DNA of 64,000 nt, from assembly GCF_014163735.1 (NCBI RefSeq), contig NZ_JACJDV010000005.1, forward strand, positions 62,001-126,000, in the 5' to 3' direction. Shown here in pieces: positions 37,003 through 45,320 of this stretch; the stretch's first letter is position 1; each line of letters begins with the position of its first letter. Source of the DNA: Shewanella sp. SR44-3 (GTDB taxonomy: Bacteria > Pseudomonadota > Gammaproteobacteria > Enterobacterales > Shewanellaceae). The notes beneath the pieces are model-generated. The model made no database searches and was not told the origin of the DNA. It worked only from the letters and a program-made list of their open reading frames with translations. The position numbers and the translations under genes were made by a program.

Positions 37003-37120
37003 CATAAAACCTACAAATGAAACGACATTAAAACCTATAAATGGTATGGCATTAAAACCTATAAATTAAATGACATTAAAACCTATAAATGGTACAACAT
37101 TAAAACCGAGGTTTAATATA
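37003..37120. repeat. 24-bp iterons upstream of the Fic gene
   Basis: Units of the form CATTAAAACCTATAAATGGTAYRR start at 37026, 37050 and 37074, with a weaker unit at 37003 and a half unit at 37098. The 24-bp spacing is exact. They end about 30-50 bases before the Fic start, so they most likely form a multi-site operator. Confidence 0.8.
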
Positions 37121-37147
37121 AATTGTGCGTAGCCATTAGGATCTCAA

Positions 37148-38665
37148 ATGAACCCTGTATCACAAAAGCTAGCGGATTCTCTCGAACAGCTGAAACTGCT
37201 TCAGGAATCAGGCTCTGTTGCCATACAATCAAAGCAACTTAGCCGCTTACATCGTGAGCGGTTACTTAAGCACGGATTCATCCGCGAAGTTATTCGAGGT
37301 TGGTATATTCCTGCTATGCCCGATGAAAAGCTAGGTGACAGCACGTCTTGGTACACATGCTTCTGGGATTTCTGCGGTGCCTATTTGTCAGAGCGGTTCG
37401 ACCAATCTTGGTGCTTATCGCCTGAGCAGTCTATAAATCACCATATTGGTGACAAAACGGTTCCCCAACAGTTGCTGGTGCGCTCTCCAAAGGGTAACAA
37501 TAAGCCGACTGACTTCTTGTATAACACTTCTATCTTTGACGTTAGACTAAATTTGCCTGATGTCGAACATATCCAAAGCCTGGCTGGGCTTAATATCTAT
37601 AGTTTGCCAGCGGCATTAGTTTATTGCTCGCCTAAGTCGTTTGTTAATTCTCCTATCCAAATGCGCACGGCGCTGTCAATGGTGACTGATGCCTCGGATC
37701 TCTTGTCCATATTATTGGCCGCTAATCATAGTGTTATAGCGGGCCGATTAGTGGGCGCTTTTAGGAACATTGGCCGGGATCTTATTGCGGACAACATACT
37801 AAAAGGCATGAACGCGGCCGACTTCGTTGTGCTAGAAGAGGATCCTTTCGTAGAAAAAGTGCAACTAAACTTGGGCCGCCGCGATGTCTCACCCTATGTT
37901 AATCGAATTCGACTGATGTGGGCGCAGATGCGTGAAGATGTTATCGCATACTTTCCTGAGCCTATGAACCCGAGCGTCGATATCGACACTTACATGGCCG
38001 AGGTGGAAGAGCAATACGTCACTGACGCCTATCACTCATTGTCCATTGAAGGTTATCGAGTCACTCGTGAACTCATCGAACTGGTTCGTTCTGGAAGTTG
38101 GCAGGCCGACGACGGGTCAGGCGAAAGTAAGAAATACTTAGATGCCATGGCTGCTAAAGGCTACTGGGATGCATTTGGGGAAGTGAAAAAAACCGTTAGA
38201 GCTGTCTTGGAGGGCAAGAATCCAGGTGATATGTTGGAGCGAGCACATAGTGACTGGTATTTAGCTTTATTTGGCCCAAGTGTTGCTGCCGGTATCATTA
38301 AACAATCGGATCTCGCTGGCTACCGAACGGGGCCTGTGTATATTCGCCAGTCTATGCATACGCCTCCTAGTCGGGATGCCGTTAGGACAATGATGCCGAC
38401 ATTGTTTGATTTGCTGGCACAGGAAGAAAATGCGGCAGTAAGGCTTGTGCTGGGGCACTTTATTTTTGTGTATATTCATCCTTACTTTGATGGCAATGGC
38501 AGAATGGGAAGGTTTATTATGAACTTAATGATGGCCTCGGGGGCTTACCCCTGGACTGTCGTACCAGTCGAACGACGCAGTGAATATATGCAGGCATTGG
38601 AATCGGCCAGCGTTAAACAGGATATTGTGCCTTTCACTCAGTTTCTGGCATCACTATTACTTTAG
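37148..38665 (+). CDS. Fic-domain AMP-transferase-like protein with DNA-binding-like N terminus
   Basis: 505 residues. The Fic core HPYFDGNGRMGR (444-455) is complete, with catalytic His444 and the ATP-binding GNGR. An inhibitory-helix motif (S/T)xxxE(G/N) is present as SLSIEG (297-302), N-terminal to the core as in class II Fic proteins, so the enzyme should be self-inhibited. Residues 1-60 are basic and resemble a winged helix, and the next 180 residues look like an AbiEi-type antitoxin region; this part is an impression. Fic enzymes transfer AMP or related groups to proteins. The iterons before the gene and the N-terminal domain together suggest autoregulation. Confidence 0.85.
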   Translation: MNPVSQKLADSLEQLKLLQESGSVAIQSKQLSRLHRERLLKHGFIREVIRGWYIPAMPDEKLGDSTSWYTCFWDFCGAYLSERFDQSWCLSPEQSINHHIGDKTVPQQLLVRSPKGNNKPTDFLYNTSIFDVRLNLPDVEHIQSLAGLNIYSLPAALVYCSPKSFVNSPIQMRTALSMVTDASDLLSILLAANHSVIAGRLVGAFRNIGRDLIADNILKGMNAADFVVLEEDPFVEKVQLNLGRRDVSPYVNRIRLMWAQMREDVIAYFPEPMNPSVDIDTYMAEVEEQYVTDAYHSLSIEGYRVTRELIELVRSGSWQADDGSGESKKYLDAMAAKGYWDAFGEVKKTVRAVLEGKNPGDMLERAHSDWYLALFGPSVAAGIIKQSDLAGYRTGPVYIRQSMHTPPSRDAVRTMMPTLFDLLAQEENAAVRLVLGHFIFVYIHPYFDGNGRMGRFIMNLMMASGAYPWTVVPVERRSEYMQALESASVKQDIVPFTQFLASLLL

Positions 38666-38840
38666 AAATACCGCTTTAGAAAAGCTGGGGGTGACAGCTT
38701 CAGACTTGCTTCGCCAGACATTAGAGTATGTAGCACAGCAAGGAAAACTTCCCTTTAAACCTATGCTGCTAACCGATGAAGATCACGCGCTTATTGAGCT
38801 GGCAAGATCCCGTTTACTTGATCCACATTATTGTATTTAA
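38664..38840 (+). pseudogene. 5'-truncated RelB/DinJ-type antitoxin remnant
   Basis: Directly after the Fic stop, in another frame, the sequence reads NTALEKLGVTASDLLRQTLE and then YVAQQGKLPFKP, the second half of the RelB/DinJ ribbon-helix-helix region and its LPF motif, followed by 25 more residues to TAA at 38838. The N-terminal strand and start codon are missing, and the similarity begins within 5 bases of the Fic stop. It is therefore the scar of a recombination between a Fic gene and a toxin-antitoxin locus. No toxin gene remains. Confidence 0.65.
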
Positions 38841-38863
38841 CGCTGCTAGCCATCGCTAATTCC
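38836..38863 (+). repeat. Copy of the dispersed TTTAACGCTG motif
   Basis: TTTAACGCTGCTAGCCA (38836-38852) followed by TCGCTAATTCC. The stop codon of the antitoxin remnant lies inside it. The 17-base core is identical to 35519-35535. Confidence 0.65.
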
Positions 38864-38910
38864 ATCATGGTGATATCTTGTGGCCTTTAATCTTATTAAT
38901 GTTCCATATC

Positions 38911-39005
38911 GGTTACATAAAAACCTTTAACAGACAATTAATGAGTACTATTTTACTCATTAATTGGTTGTTGCCGTATTTAATGAGTGATTGGGGTTAC
39001 ATAAA
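38911..39005 (+). promoter_or_regulatory. Likely operator of the XRE regulator
   Basis: ATTAATGAGTA (38937-38947) and TACTCATTAAT (38954-38964) form a perfect 11-bp inverted repeat with a 6-base spacer. A further half-site TAATGAGT lies at 38981, and GGTTACATAAA is repeated at 38911 and 38995. All are within 110 bases of the XRE start. Confidence 0.65.
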
Positions 39006-39018
39006 TGTTTGGGCTAGT

Positions 39019-39414
39019 ATGAGCGATGAGCGCAACAGCAGTAATAGCAAAGCCAAACTGGAACAGACAAAAAAAACAGTGCGCCTTGGGCGAACTGCAT
39101 TAGCCGCTAAACGTCAGAATTTAGATATCTCAGCCCGTGACAACTTAATGCTGCATGTATGCCAAGGCTTATTAAGCGGCAAGCTGACACAAGGTGAGGC
39201 ATTAAGAAAGCTCAGGTTAGGGCTGCTATCTGTCAATCAAGAGCAATACGCAAAAATGGTTGGTGTAAGCCGTAAATTATTGTCTGAAATCGAAAGTGAT
39301 AAAGCCAATACTAGCGTGCTAGTGCTTGATAAAGTGTTTCGTGGCGTGGGGCTAGTGTTGACGTTAATGCCTAAAGATCCTGTATTACGGCAACAATTAA
39401 CGGATAAAGCCTAG
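39019..39414 (+). CDS. XRE/HipB-like helix-turn-helix regulator
   Basis: 131 residues from ATG 39019 (MSDERNSSNSKAKLEQ); the open frame extends upstream, but only through the operator region. The HTH is LRLGLLSVNQEQYAKMVGVS followed by RKLLSEIESDKANTSVLVLD, then a family-typical VFRGVGLVLTLMPKDP ending. Such proteins often are antitoxins or regulators of HipA-like partners; no HipA gene is present here. The inverted repeats just upstream suggest autorepression. Confidence 0.78.
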   Translation: MSDERNSSNSKAKLEQTKKTVRLGRTALAAKRQNLDISARDNLMLHVCQGLLSGKLTQGEALRKLRLGLLSVNQEQYAKMVGVSRKLLSEIESDKANTSVLVLDKVFRGVGLVLTLMPKDPVLRQQLTDKA

Positions 39415-39439
39415 TCTTTGTAAAGGCGTCAATTTACCA

Positions 39440-39509
39440 ATTTAACGTGCCATGCTTAATTGCAGTGGTGTTAAAAAATTTAACGCTGGCAGCCACCAGC
39501 AATTCTTCC
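39440..39509 (+). repeat. Two further copies of the dispersed motif
   Basis: ATTTAACGTGCCATGCTTAATTGC (39440-39463, first 20 bases diagnostic) and ATTTAACGCTGGCAGCCACC (39478-39497) continuing AGCAATTCTTCC. They lie after the XRE gene and are the last copies before core genes resume. Confidence 0.5.
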
Positions 39510-39634
39510 AGCTCTAATGCCTCTGAGCGCATTTATTTCTGCAGTATATCGATAGCGCCACCTTGGACGCTATCGTTAGTAATCCTTAGTATCGTTAGTT
39601 ATTGTTAGCGAATGATAGTCATCGAGGTTATGGA

Positions 39635-40711
39635 TTAGCCATTAACCCTAAACGGATCTTGGCAGTCGACTAGTAGCCTCTGCAAGTTACCGTGTAATTC
39701 TGGGGTGTTATCGACTTTTGAACCTTTGACTGTGATTAATTGAATTTTGGCGCTGGGTTGGCCTGTTTTGATAGCATCTAACCACACGGGCATCATGTTC
39801 ATTGGATTGATAAAGTAGTAGGTTTTGCTGTGATGGTCTGCCATATTTGTCCAGCGTGTGCAGGTGGCATGGTCAGATTTTTTGGGATTGAATTGATAAG
39901 GAATAGCGCCTTTTTGCATAAAAGCGCGGGTTTGTGCCAGCACGTCTGCTGGCTGCTGTGCCATGTCGGACAAGGTTAAATAGAAGGCCGCGTTATCGAA
40001 ACTTTGGGTTGGGGTATAGCCGCCCAGTACAGTGTAAATTGGCGTCTCGATACTCGGCTGAGTCTGGCCCCACAAGTATTGCCAATGCTTTAAGATGCTC
40101 AACTGGGTTTCGTAGTCTGGCTCGTTAGTGACCACTTGGTATTTTGGGCTTTCATAAACTGTGAGTATTCCCTTGCTGATCTCTATGATGGTTGAATTCC
40201 CGGCTTTATCTGACACGGCAAGGTGAATGTGTGCGGGGACTAACTCTCGTTCATTCCCACCTTCAGGCACTAGGTCATCTAAGATCACTAAGGTGTTATG
40301 GCGCGCATATTCAGCCACGCTTTTGGCATCGGCAAAGCAGTCTAAAATATATTGCGGCCAACAGAGCACGCTAATATTACTGTTCTCTAGGCGGGGTTTG
40401 GCAGTTGCGTAAGTTGCGGGGGTGTCATATAGCGCATTGACCATAAGACCTTGATCATTCATGCCATCCACAGCAGCATAACCTTGCTCGTCATCACCCA
40501 TCATGGCGACTACGCTGGCATAGCTTGAACGCCACTTAAAGACAGCGCTCTGGGACAGGTCAAATGTGCGCATTTGTCGGTGAGTTAGACCTTGTTTCTC
40601 TAGTCCTTGGGCAAAGCGATACAGGCTGACATTGATAGGCCTAAACCAATTCATATTCCTGCCAGTGACGGGATATTGCTCATTTAAATTATTCAGTACT
40701 CGTAAACACAT
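39635..40711 (-). CDS. Choloylglycine hydrolase family amidase (Ntn hydrolase)
   Basis: 358 residues. It starts MCLRVLNN, so Cys2 becomes the catalytic N-terminal nucleophile after Met removal, as in bile salt hydrolases and penicillin V acylases. GRNMNWFRP supplies the conserved Arg, and VTNEPDYETQL the conserved Asn and flanking residues. No signal peptide, so cytoplasmic unless exported otherwise. Members cleave linear amide bonds, including bile salts, penicillin V and acyl-homoserine lactones; the substrate here is unknown. AGGAGAGC lies directly before the ATG. Confidence 0.87.
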   Translation of the reverse strand: MCLRVLNNLNEQYPVTGRNMNWFRPINVSLYRFAQGLEKQGLTHRQMRTFDLSQSAVFKWRSSYASVVAMMGDDEQGYAAVDGMNDQGLMVNALYDTPATYATAKPRLENSNISVLCWPQYILDCFADAKSVAEYARHNTLVILDDLVPEGGNERELVPAHIHLAVSDKAGNSTIIEISKGILTVYESPKYQVVTNEPDYETQLSILKHWQYLWGQTQPSIETPIYTVLGGYTPTQSFDNAAFYLTLSDMAQQPADVLAQTRAFMQKGAIPYQFNPKKSDHATCTRWTNMADHHSKTYYFINPMNMMPVWLDAIKTGQPSAKIQLITVKGSKVDNTPELHGNLQRLLVDCQDPFRVNG

Positions 40712-40804
40712 ATGCTCTCCTAAATGGATTTTTAATAAATCATTGTTTTGATATCAAGCCAAGATGAAATAACATAAAGCTAATCAAGATGATATGGAAG
40801 TGTT

Positions 40805-41824
40805 ATGCATGATGTTGAGTTAGATAAAACCCACAGGTTAAGAACAAAAGTGTTGATCTGGACTTGTGGATTACTTGGGGTGATTGGCGTTGTTCTCGGG
40901 ATCATAAATTTCCTGTATATCCGGCCACGGCCAGTGTTAGCGAGTTTACAGCTGGGTTATGCCTTGTTGTCATTCTGGTTAATGCGACGGGCACTCAGTG
41001 AGCAACATCAGCGTTGGGAGACGAATTTATACGTTGCCGGCTTAAGCATTTTGGTGATGTATGTTATTTACATATCCGATCTATTAGGATTTTTAGTGTG
41101 CTGGGCACTGGTGCTCCCCATTCTCTATTATCTGATGCTGGGTAAAAAAACCGCCACCATCCCAACGGGCATGTTACTCCTTTTCGTGTGGGTCGATATC
41201 TATATCAAGTCTCCCCCGTTTTTTTGGCCTGTGGTTGTTAATTTTTCCTGCAGTTATGTTTTGATTTGGGTCATTTCTTATGCCTATGAAAACAATAGGG
41301 AACGCTCTGAAAATGAATTGCAAACATTGGCACTGCTTGACCCCTTAACTCAGCATTACAATCGCTTAGCCTTAAGTAAGCGGTTCCAAACTTTTTCTCA
41401 AGACTCCACTATGCCTATGTGCATATTGTTGTTAGATCTCGATTACTTTAAAGCGATTAATGATACTTATGGTCATGAAGCCGGTGACATTGTTTTGCAG
41501 GAATGTGCTAAAAAAATAAGCAGTGTGGCGGGCTATAATGGCACCTTTAGGGTCGGTGGTGAAGAGTTCTGTGTGCTAGTACAAGTGGAGCATCCCAGAC
41601 AAGCCGTTGAGTTGGCGGAGTCAATTCGACAGCTGATAAGTAACACTGAGTTTTTATTTGAAAACCAAACCTTAGCTGTGACAGTCAGTGTTGGGATAGC
41701 CCAATTCGACACTAACACTAACACTAAGGTGTCTTTGTCGAATTTGCTCGCCAAAGCAGATAAACAGCTTTATTTAGCCAAAGACTTAGGCAGGAATAAG
41801 GTGATGTTTGACGTTGATTGCTGA
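40805..41824 (+). CDS. Membrane-bound diguanylate cyclase (GGDEF)
   Basis: 339 residues. Five or six membrane helices fill residues 17-160, followed by a GGDEF domain: DPLTQHYNRLAL, LLLDLDYFKAINDTYGHEAGD and active site RVGGEEF (GGEEF 251-255), which is a functional variant. No RxxD inhibitory site is visible five residues before it. It should make cyclic di-GMP from two GTP in response to a signal sensed by the membrane part. Divergent from the amidase gene. Confidence 0.9.
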   Translation: MHDVELDKTHRLRTKVLIWTCGLLGVIGVVLGIINFLYIRPRPVLASLQLGYALLSFWLMRRALSEQHQRWETNLYVAGLSILVMYVIYISDLLGFLVCWALVLPILYYLMLGKKTATIPTGMLLLFVWVDIYIKSPPFFWPVVVNFSCSYVLIWVISYAYENNRERSENELQTLALLDPLTQHYNRLALSKRFQTFSQDSTMPMCILLLDLDYFKAINDTYGHEAGDIVLQECAKKISSVAGYNGTFRVGGEEFCVLVQVEHPRQAVELAESIRQLISNTEFLFENQTLAVTVSVGIAQFDTNTNTKVSLSNLLAKADKQLYLAKDLGRNKVMFDVDC

Positions 41825-41942
41825 GATCTAGGTTCAAGGCTCTTATTGTTAATGCCAAGTGATACATTTATAACTATGGCTCTTGAGCATAAGGCTGGTA
41901 TTGCCTACAATAGCGCACGATTTATTTATCACAGACCAGATC

Positions 41943-42191
41943 ATGAACGATACGACAACGAAACCAGCATTACCAGACCGTCTATCCGTTAACCCACGTA
42001 GCCCGCACCATGTGGAAGCGATTTTCGAATTCGAAATTGGCATTACCATTAACGGCAAAGAGCGTTTTGACGTTGAAGAATATTGCATCAGCGAAGGTTG
42101 GATTAAAGTCGCGGCTCATAAGGCGTTAGATCGTCGTGGCCAGCCACTATTGACCACACTAAAAGGCACTGTCGAAGCCTTTTATAAATAG
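41943..42191 (+). CDS. DUF3297 family protein
   Basis: 82 residues from ATG 41943. PDRLSVNPRSPHHVEAIFEF, GITINGKERFDVEEYCISEG and DRRGQPLLTTLKGTVEAFY cover the whole DUF3297 family. Function unknown. The 20 codons in frame before this start are not conserved. A terminator follows. Confidence 0.85.
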   Translation: MNDTTTKPALPDRLSVNPRSPHHVEAIFEFEIGITINGKERFDVEEYCISEGWIKVAAHKALDRRGQPLLTTLKGTVEAFYK

Positions 42192-42234
42192 TGCTAATTG
42201 GTACTGGCTAAGTTAATTTTTAGCGCTCATTTGG

Positions 42235-42262
42235 AAGGCTAACCCTAAGGTTGGCCTTTTTT
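42235..42262 (+). terminator. Intrinsic terminator after the DUF3297 gene
   Basis: AAGGCTAACC (42235-42244), CTAA loop, GGTTGGCCTT (42249-42258) with one G-T pair, then TTTT. Confidence 0.85.
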
Positions 42263-42456
42263 GTGTCCGAATTTTACAGATTGTGGTGCCTTTATCGTCA
42301 ATAAAGCCTGCCAACTTTTCCTGTGCTTTAGGCACAAGATGATATTAATTCATCTTAGAAAACGGTAGGATCCGCGCCTTTAATTGCAGGGCACTGTAAA
42401 GCGCTCACTGCTAGCCATTAACCATTAACCATTAACCCAGAATTAGTGCATTTATT

Positions 42457-43092
42457 ATGATTGATTTAGCTCTACTGCCTGTTTATTTGACTAGCGTTAT
42501 CGCGCTGTTATTGATCCCCGGCCCCGATATGTTACTTATTGCCAGCTCGAGCTTGAGCTATGGCCGCAAAGTGGGCGTGTATGCAAGCCTTGGCAATGCA
42601 ACCTCGGGCATTATTTTAACCTTGCTTGCGGCTATGGGGGTGTCTGCTTTGGTGGCCGTTAATCCTCTGGCATTGGAGATCTTAAGATTACTCGGCGGGG
42701 CTTATTTGCTCAAAATGGGTTGGGATTGCATGCGCAGTAGCGAAGTGGCAGCGCCTGAAATTGAACAGCAACGTAATCTAGCGAGATTGCTTTATCAACG
42801 GGCGGTGATGAGTAACTTACTGAACCCTAAGGCGTTGATATTTTTTGTGTTATTTTTGCCTCAGTTTGTTTCAACCCAACTTAGTGCCTCGTCAGGCGAG
42901 CAAATGCTGGCTTTGGGTCTATTGCTAAATGTCATGGGGTTAAGCTTTAACTTATTGTTAGTGGCATTAGTGGGCACTTTAGGCAAGCCTTTACTAAAAC
43001 ATGATAAATTTCGCATGTATCAAAATAAATTTATGGGGCTGATATTCTTTGCCTTGGCGATTTGGTTATTAGCATCGCAAGTGCAGGCTTAA
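42457..43092 (+). CDS. LysE/RhtB family exporter
   Basis: 211 residues with six predicted membrane helices. The family signature LIPGPDMLLIASSSLSYGRKVG near residue 20 and LNPKALIFFVLFLPQFV in the middle are clear. Members export amino acids or derivatives such as homoserine; the substrate cannot be read. It is preceded by a run of three CCATTAA units (42413-42435) and ends before a terminator. Confidence 0.9.
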   Translation: MIDLALLPVYLTSVIALLLIPGPDMLLIASSSLSYGRKVGVYASLGNATSGIILTLLAAMGVSALVAVNPLALEILRLLGGAYLLKMGWDCMRSSEVAAPEIEQQRNLARLLYQRAVMSNLLNPKALIFFVLFLPQFVSTQLSASSGEQMLALGLLLNVMGLSFNLLLVALVGTLGKPLLKHDKFRMYQNKFMGLIFFALAIWLLASQVQA

Positions 43093-43144
43093 GTACAGCC
43101 TCAAGCAATGGGCATTATCTCGCAGAGATGATGGCACCCAGATA

Positions 43145-43173
43145 AAAAACCACGCAAGATAAGCGTGGTTTTT
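43145..43173. terminator. Bidirectional terminator
   Basis: AAAAACCACGC (43145-43155) and GCGTGGTTTTT (43163-43173) form the stem with a 7-base loop between the convergent LysE and DsbA-like genes. Confidence 0.88.
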
Positions 43174-43205
43174 TATGTTTGAGCTATGAGCTATGAGGTT
43201 AGCGG

Positions 43206-43814
43206 TTATGTTAACGCCGCCAATTCTTGTTCTACCGCTTGCACCACAGCGTGTGGGCTTGAGAGGTATTTAGAGTGGTCGATAAAAATGGCGTTATCAT
43301 TTTGGGTCATCACTAATACTGGAAAGCCTTCAGTGCCTATCACTTGCTGAATTTCGGCTATGCCTTCTAATGCGTATTCGGCTTCTATGCTAAGTTCATC
43401 TTTAAACACTTTATTGGAGGGTGACAGCTTAAACTTTTCAGCAATGGCGTTGAAATCGTGTTTATTGTCTAGCGGGTTGCCTTCAATAAAATGCGCACGC
43501 TGTAATGCGTTGAGCACCTCAAGTTGCTTATCGGCTCGCTTTTCCTGCAGCCATGCCATGAAATTAGCCGTTTTTATCGAGCTTTTAGGGCTGTTAACGT
43601 AGCGAATATGATCGCGACCAAACTTAAGCCCGCTTATTCTCGCAGCCGCTTCCATCTGGGCTTCGCCGGCACTGTCTTTGCCTATGTAATGGGCGCTATG
43701 TAGCAGGACTAGTTTCATCTCTGGGTAGGCCGCTTGCAAAGCATTCACTAACGGCGTGGTGGCATAACTCCAAGGGCAATGGGAGTCGTAGATAAAATAC
43801 AGTTCGCGGGTCAT
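43206..43814 (-). CDS. DsbA-family thioredoxin-like protein
   Basis: 202 residues from ATG 43814 (MTRELYFIYDSHCPWSYATTP); the ATG at 43868 would add 18 residues without family support, though neither start has a strong ribosome binding site. The active-site region is CPWS, with one cysteine rather than CxxC, resembling FrnE/glutathione-transferase-kappa relatives; the cis-proline loop is GTEGFPVLVM. It lacks a signal peptide, so a cytoplasmic glutathione- or thiol-linked role is more likely than disulfide formation. Confidence 0.75.
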   Translation of the reverse strand: MTRELYFIYDSHCPWSYATTPLVNALQAAYPEMKLVLLHSAHYIGKDSAGEAQMEAAARISGLKFGRDHIRYVNSPKSSIKTANFMAWLQEKRADKQLEVLNALQRAHFIEGNPLDNKHDFNAIAEKFKLSPSNKVFKDELSIEAEYALEGIAEIQQVIGTEGFPVLVMTQNDNAIFIDHSKYLSSPHAVVQAVEQELAALT

Positions 43815-43931
43815 AGGTTCATTCTTGTTATCGATCAGAGGCGCCGATCCTAGTGAGTTTATTGGCATTATTCAATCATTGAAAATATCAAACGTAAATA
43901 TATACGCACATTTGATACCACTTTGATGTGG

Positions 43932-44633
43932 TTACACCATCAGCGCTTGGGGATCCGGGGCCCGCATGCGTTCCCACCAGTCACTATCGGCAACAATTTG
44001 GCCTTGCTCATCGATAGCGGGATAGGGGATTTGCTTACGGCGGCACGCCTTAGCGTAAATGGGATGACCTTGCTCAAACAGCATTTTTTGGCAGTAGGCG
44101 TCATCAAGTTTGCGGGTGCCGTACATGTTGGCAAGGGTGCGTTGGCGCTGGGCTTCATACATGACTAAGGCCGCAGCCACCGACACATTTAGAGATTGCA
44201 CCATGCCTATCATGGGAATAATGATGTGTTGAGACGCCGCTGCGATGGCCTCGGGACTGGTGCCATCACGCTCATTACCTAGCACTATGGCTGTGGGTTT
44301 GGTGTAATCAATCTCGCGAAAATCTACTGCTGTGTCTGAAAAGGTGGTGGTTAAAATCTGCATGTTTTGCGCGTTAAAGGCGTGTTCTGCTTCTTCAAAA
44401 CGATAATGCTTGATGGTTTTTACCCATTGCTGGCTGCCAGAGGCAGTATTGCCTGATACGCGCATGTCGATATCTGGCCACACAGCATGAATTTGATGTA
44501 TGCCCACGCAATCAGCCGTGCGAAGAACCGCCGCAATATTATTGGTTTTATGCACTTTATCTAAGCAAACGGTTAAGTCTACTTGGCGATTATCAAGCAT
44601 CTGGTTTATGCGGGCGAAACGTTCTGGGCTCAT
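43932..44633 (-). CDS. trmH: tRNA (guanosine(18)-2'-O)-methyltransferase
   Basis: SPOUT-fold methyltransferase of 233 residues from ATG 44633 (MSPERFARINQML); the TTG at 44645 is less likely. It methylates the 2'-OH of G18 in the tRNA D-loop. Shared features with E. coli TrmH: DLTVCLDKVHKTNNIAAVLRTAD, AVDFREIDYTKPTAIVLGNE and the trefoil-knot SAM motif IPMIGMVQSLNVSVAAAL. C terminus DSDWWERM also matches. Confidence 0.94.
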   Translation of the reverse strand: MSPERFARINQMLDNRQVDLTVCLDKVHKTNNIAAVLRTADCVGIHQIHAVWPDIDMRVSGNTASGSQQWVKTIKHYRFEEAEHAFNAQNMQILTTTFSDTAVDFREIDYTKPTAIVLGNERDGTSPEAIAAASQHIIIPMIGMVQSLNVSVAAALVMYEAQRQRTLANMYGTRKLDDAYCQKMLFEQGHPIYAKACRRKQIPYPAIDEQGQIVADSDWWERMRAPDPQALMV

Positions 44634-44825
44634 GGGGTAACTCAACTTCTGTTATTCAGCAGGGCATTAAAAAAGGGCATTTAATTTAACGTGCAGTATC
44701 TTACAGCATTCCACAGGTTTAGCAGGCTAGCCCTATTTGCTTTGTGTGATGGCTATTGATCGCAATACGATTGGTATTATACCCTTAAAGCGCTAAGGCT
44801 AACCCATTAGATTGTTAAAAATGTC

Positions 44826-45218
44826 ATGAATAACACCATACAAGTCCCACTGGCTGCGCTTATTCATCGAATAGGCTCAGATAATACTAAACAAGCCAAA
44901 GTGATAGCGGCGCAATATGATTGTGAGCTTAAGCGGGTGCGCCGCTCGAGGAATTGGCTGTTACTCGGTGAGGCGATGGATGTGCAATCTTTTTGCCGTG
45001 TATTGAAATCGCAGCACAGCGCGGCATTTGCGCACCTTATCGGTAAAATTGATGCAGCGCTGCTGTGTCATGGCGACAAGCTCGAGCCTTTAACGGCCAA
45101 ACTTGCCCGCTTAATTGCTGCCACTCCAAGTATTACTTTGGGTGAACTGATGCAAATAACGCAGTGCAGCCTAACAGAAGCTAGGCTGGCCCGTTTTAAT
45201 GCAGATGCTTGGGACTAA
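44826..45218 (+). CDS. Ribosome recycling factor-like family protein (RRF_GI)
   Basis: 130 residues. The ALIHRIGSDNTKQAK and ELKRVRRSRNWLLLG blocks match a small family in marine gammaproteobacteria annotated as ribosome recycling factor-like; it is not homologous in an obvious way to true Frr. The RRSRNW segment is strongly basic and could bind RNA. The annotation is from memory and the function is unproven. A terminator follows. Confidence 0.6.
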   Translation: MNNTIQVPLAALIHRIGSDNTKQAKVIAAQYDCELKRVRRSRNWLLLGEAMDVQSFCRVLKSQHSAAFAHLIGKIDAALLCHGDKLEPLTAKLARLIAATPSITLGELMQITQCSLTEARLARFNADAWD

Positions 45219-45241
45219 CTCGCTAAATAAACATCAATAAA

Positions 45242-45269
45242 AAAGCCAGTTGTGAGACTGGCTTTTTTT
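45242..45269. terminator. Bidirectional terminator
   Basis: AAAGCCAGT (45242-45250), TGTGAG loop, ACTGGCTTT (45257-45265), then more T. Serves the RRF-like gene and the convergent peptidase. Confidence 0.9.
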
Positions 45270-45320
45270 TTAGTTAATTGATTTTCATCAATTAACATCC
45301 ATTAACGCTAGTGTTTAAGG

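Noticed and set aside
35011..39509. Integron attC sites
   Set aside because: The repeats lack a proper GTTRRRY/RYYYAAC core pair and no integrase gene is in the window.
44755..44785. Possible repeat-family element (ATTGGTATTATACC) before the RRF-like gene
   Set aside because: Only partly similar to the 50459 palindrome and without a clear inverted partner.
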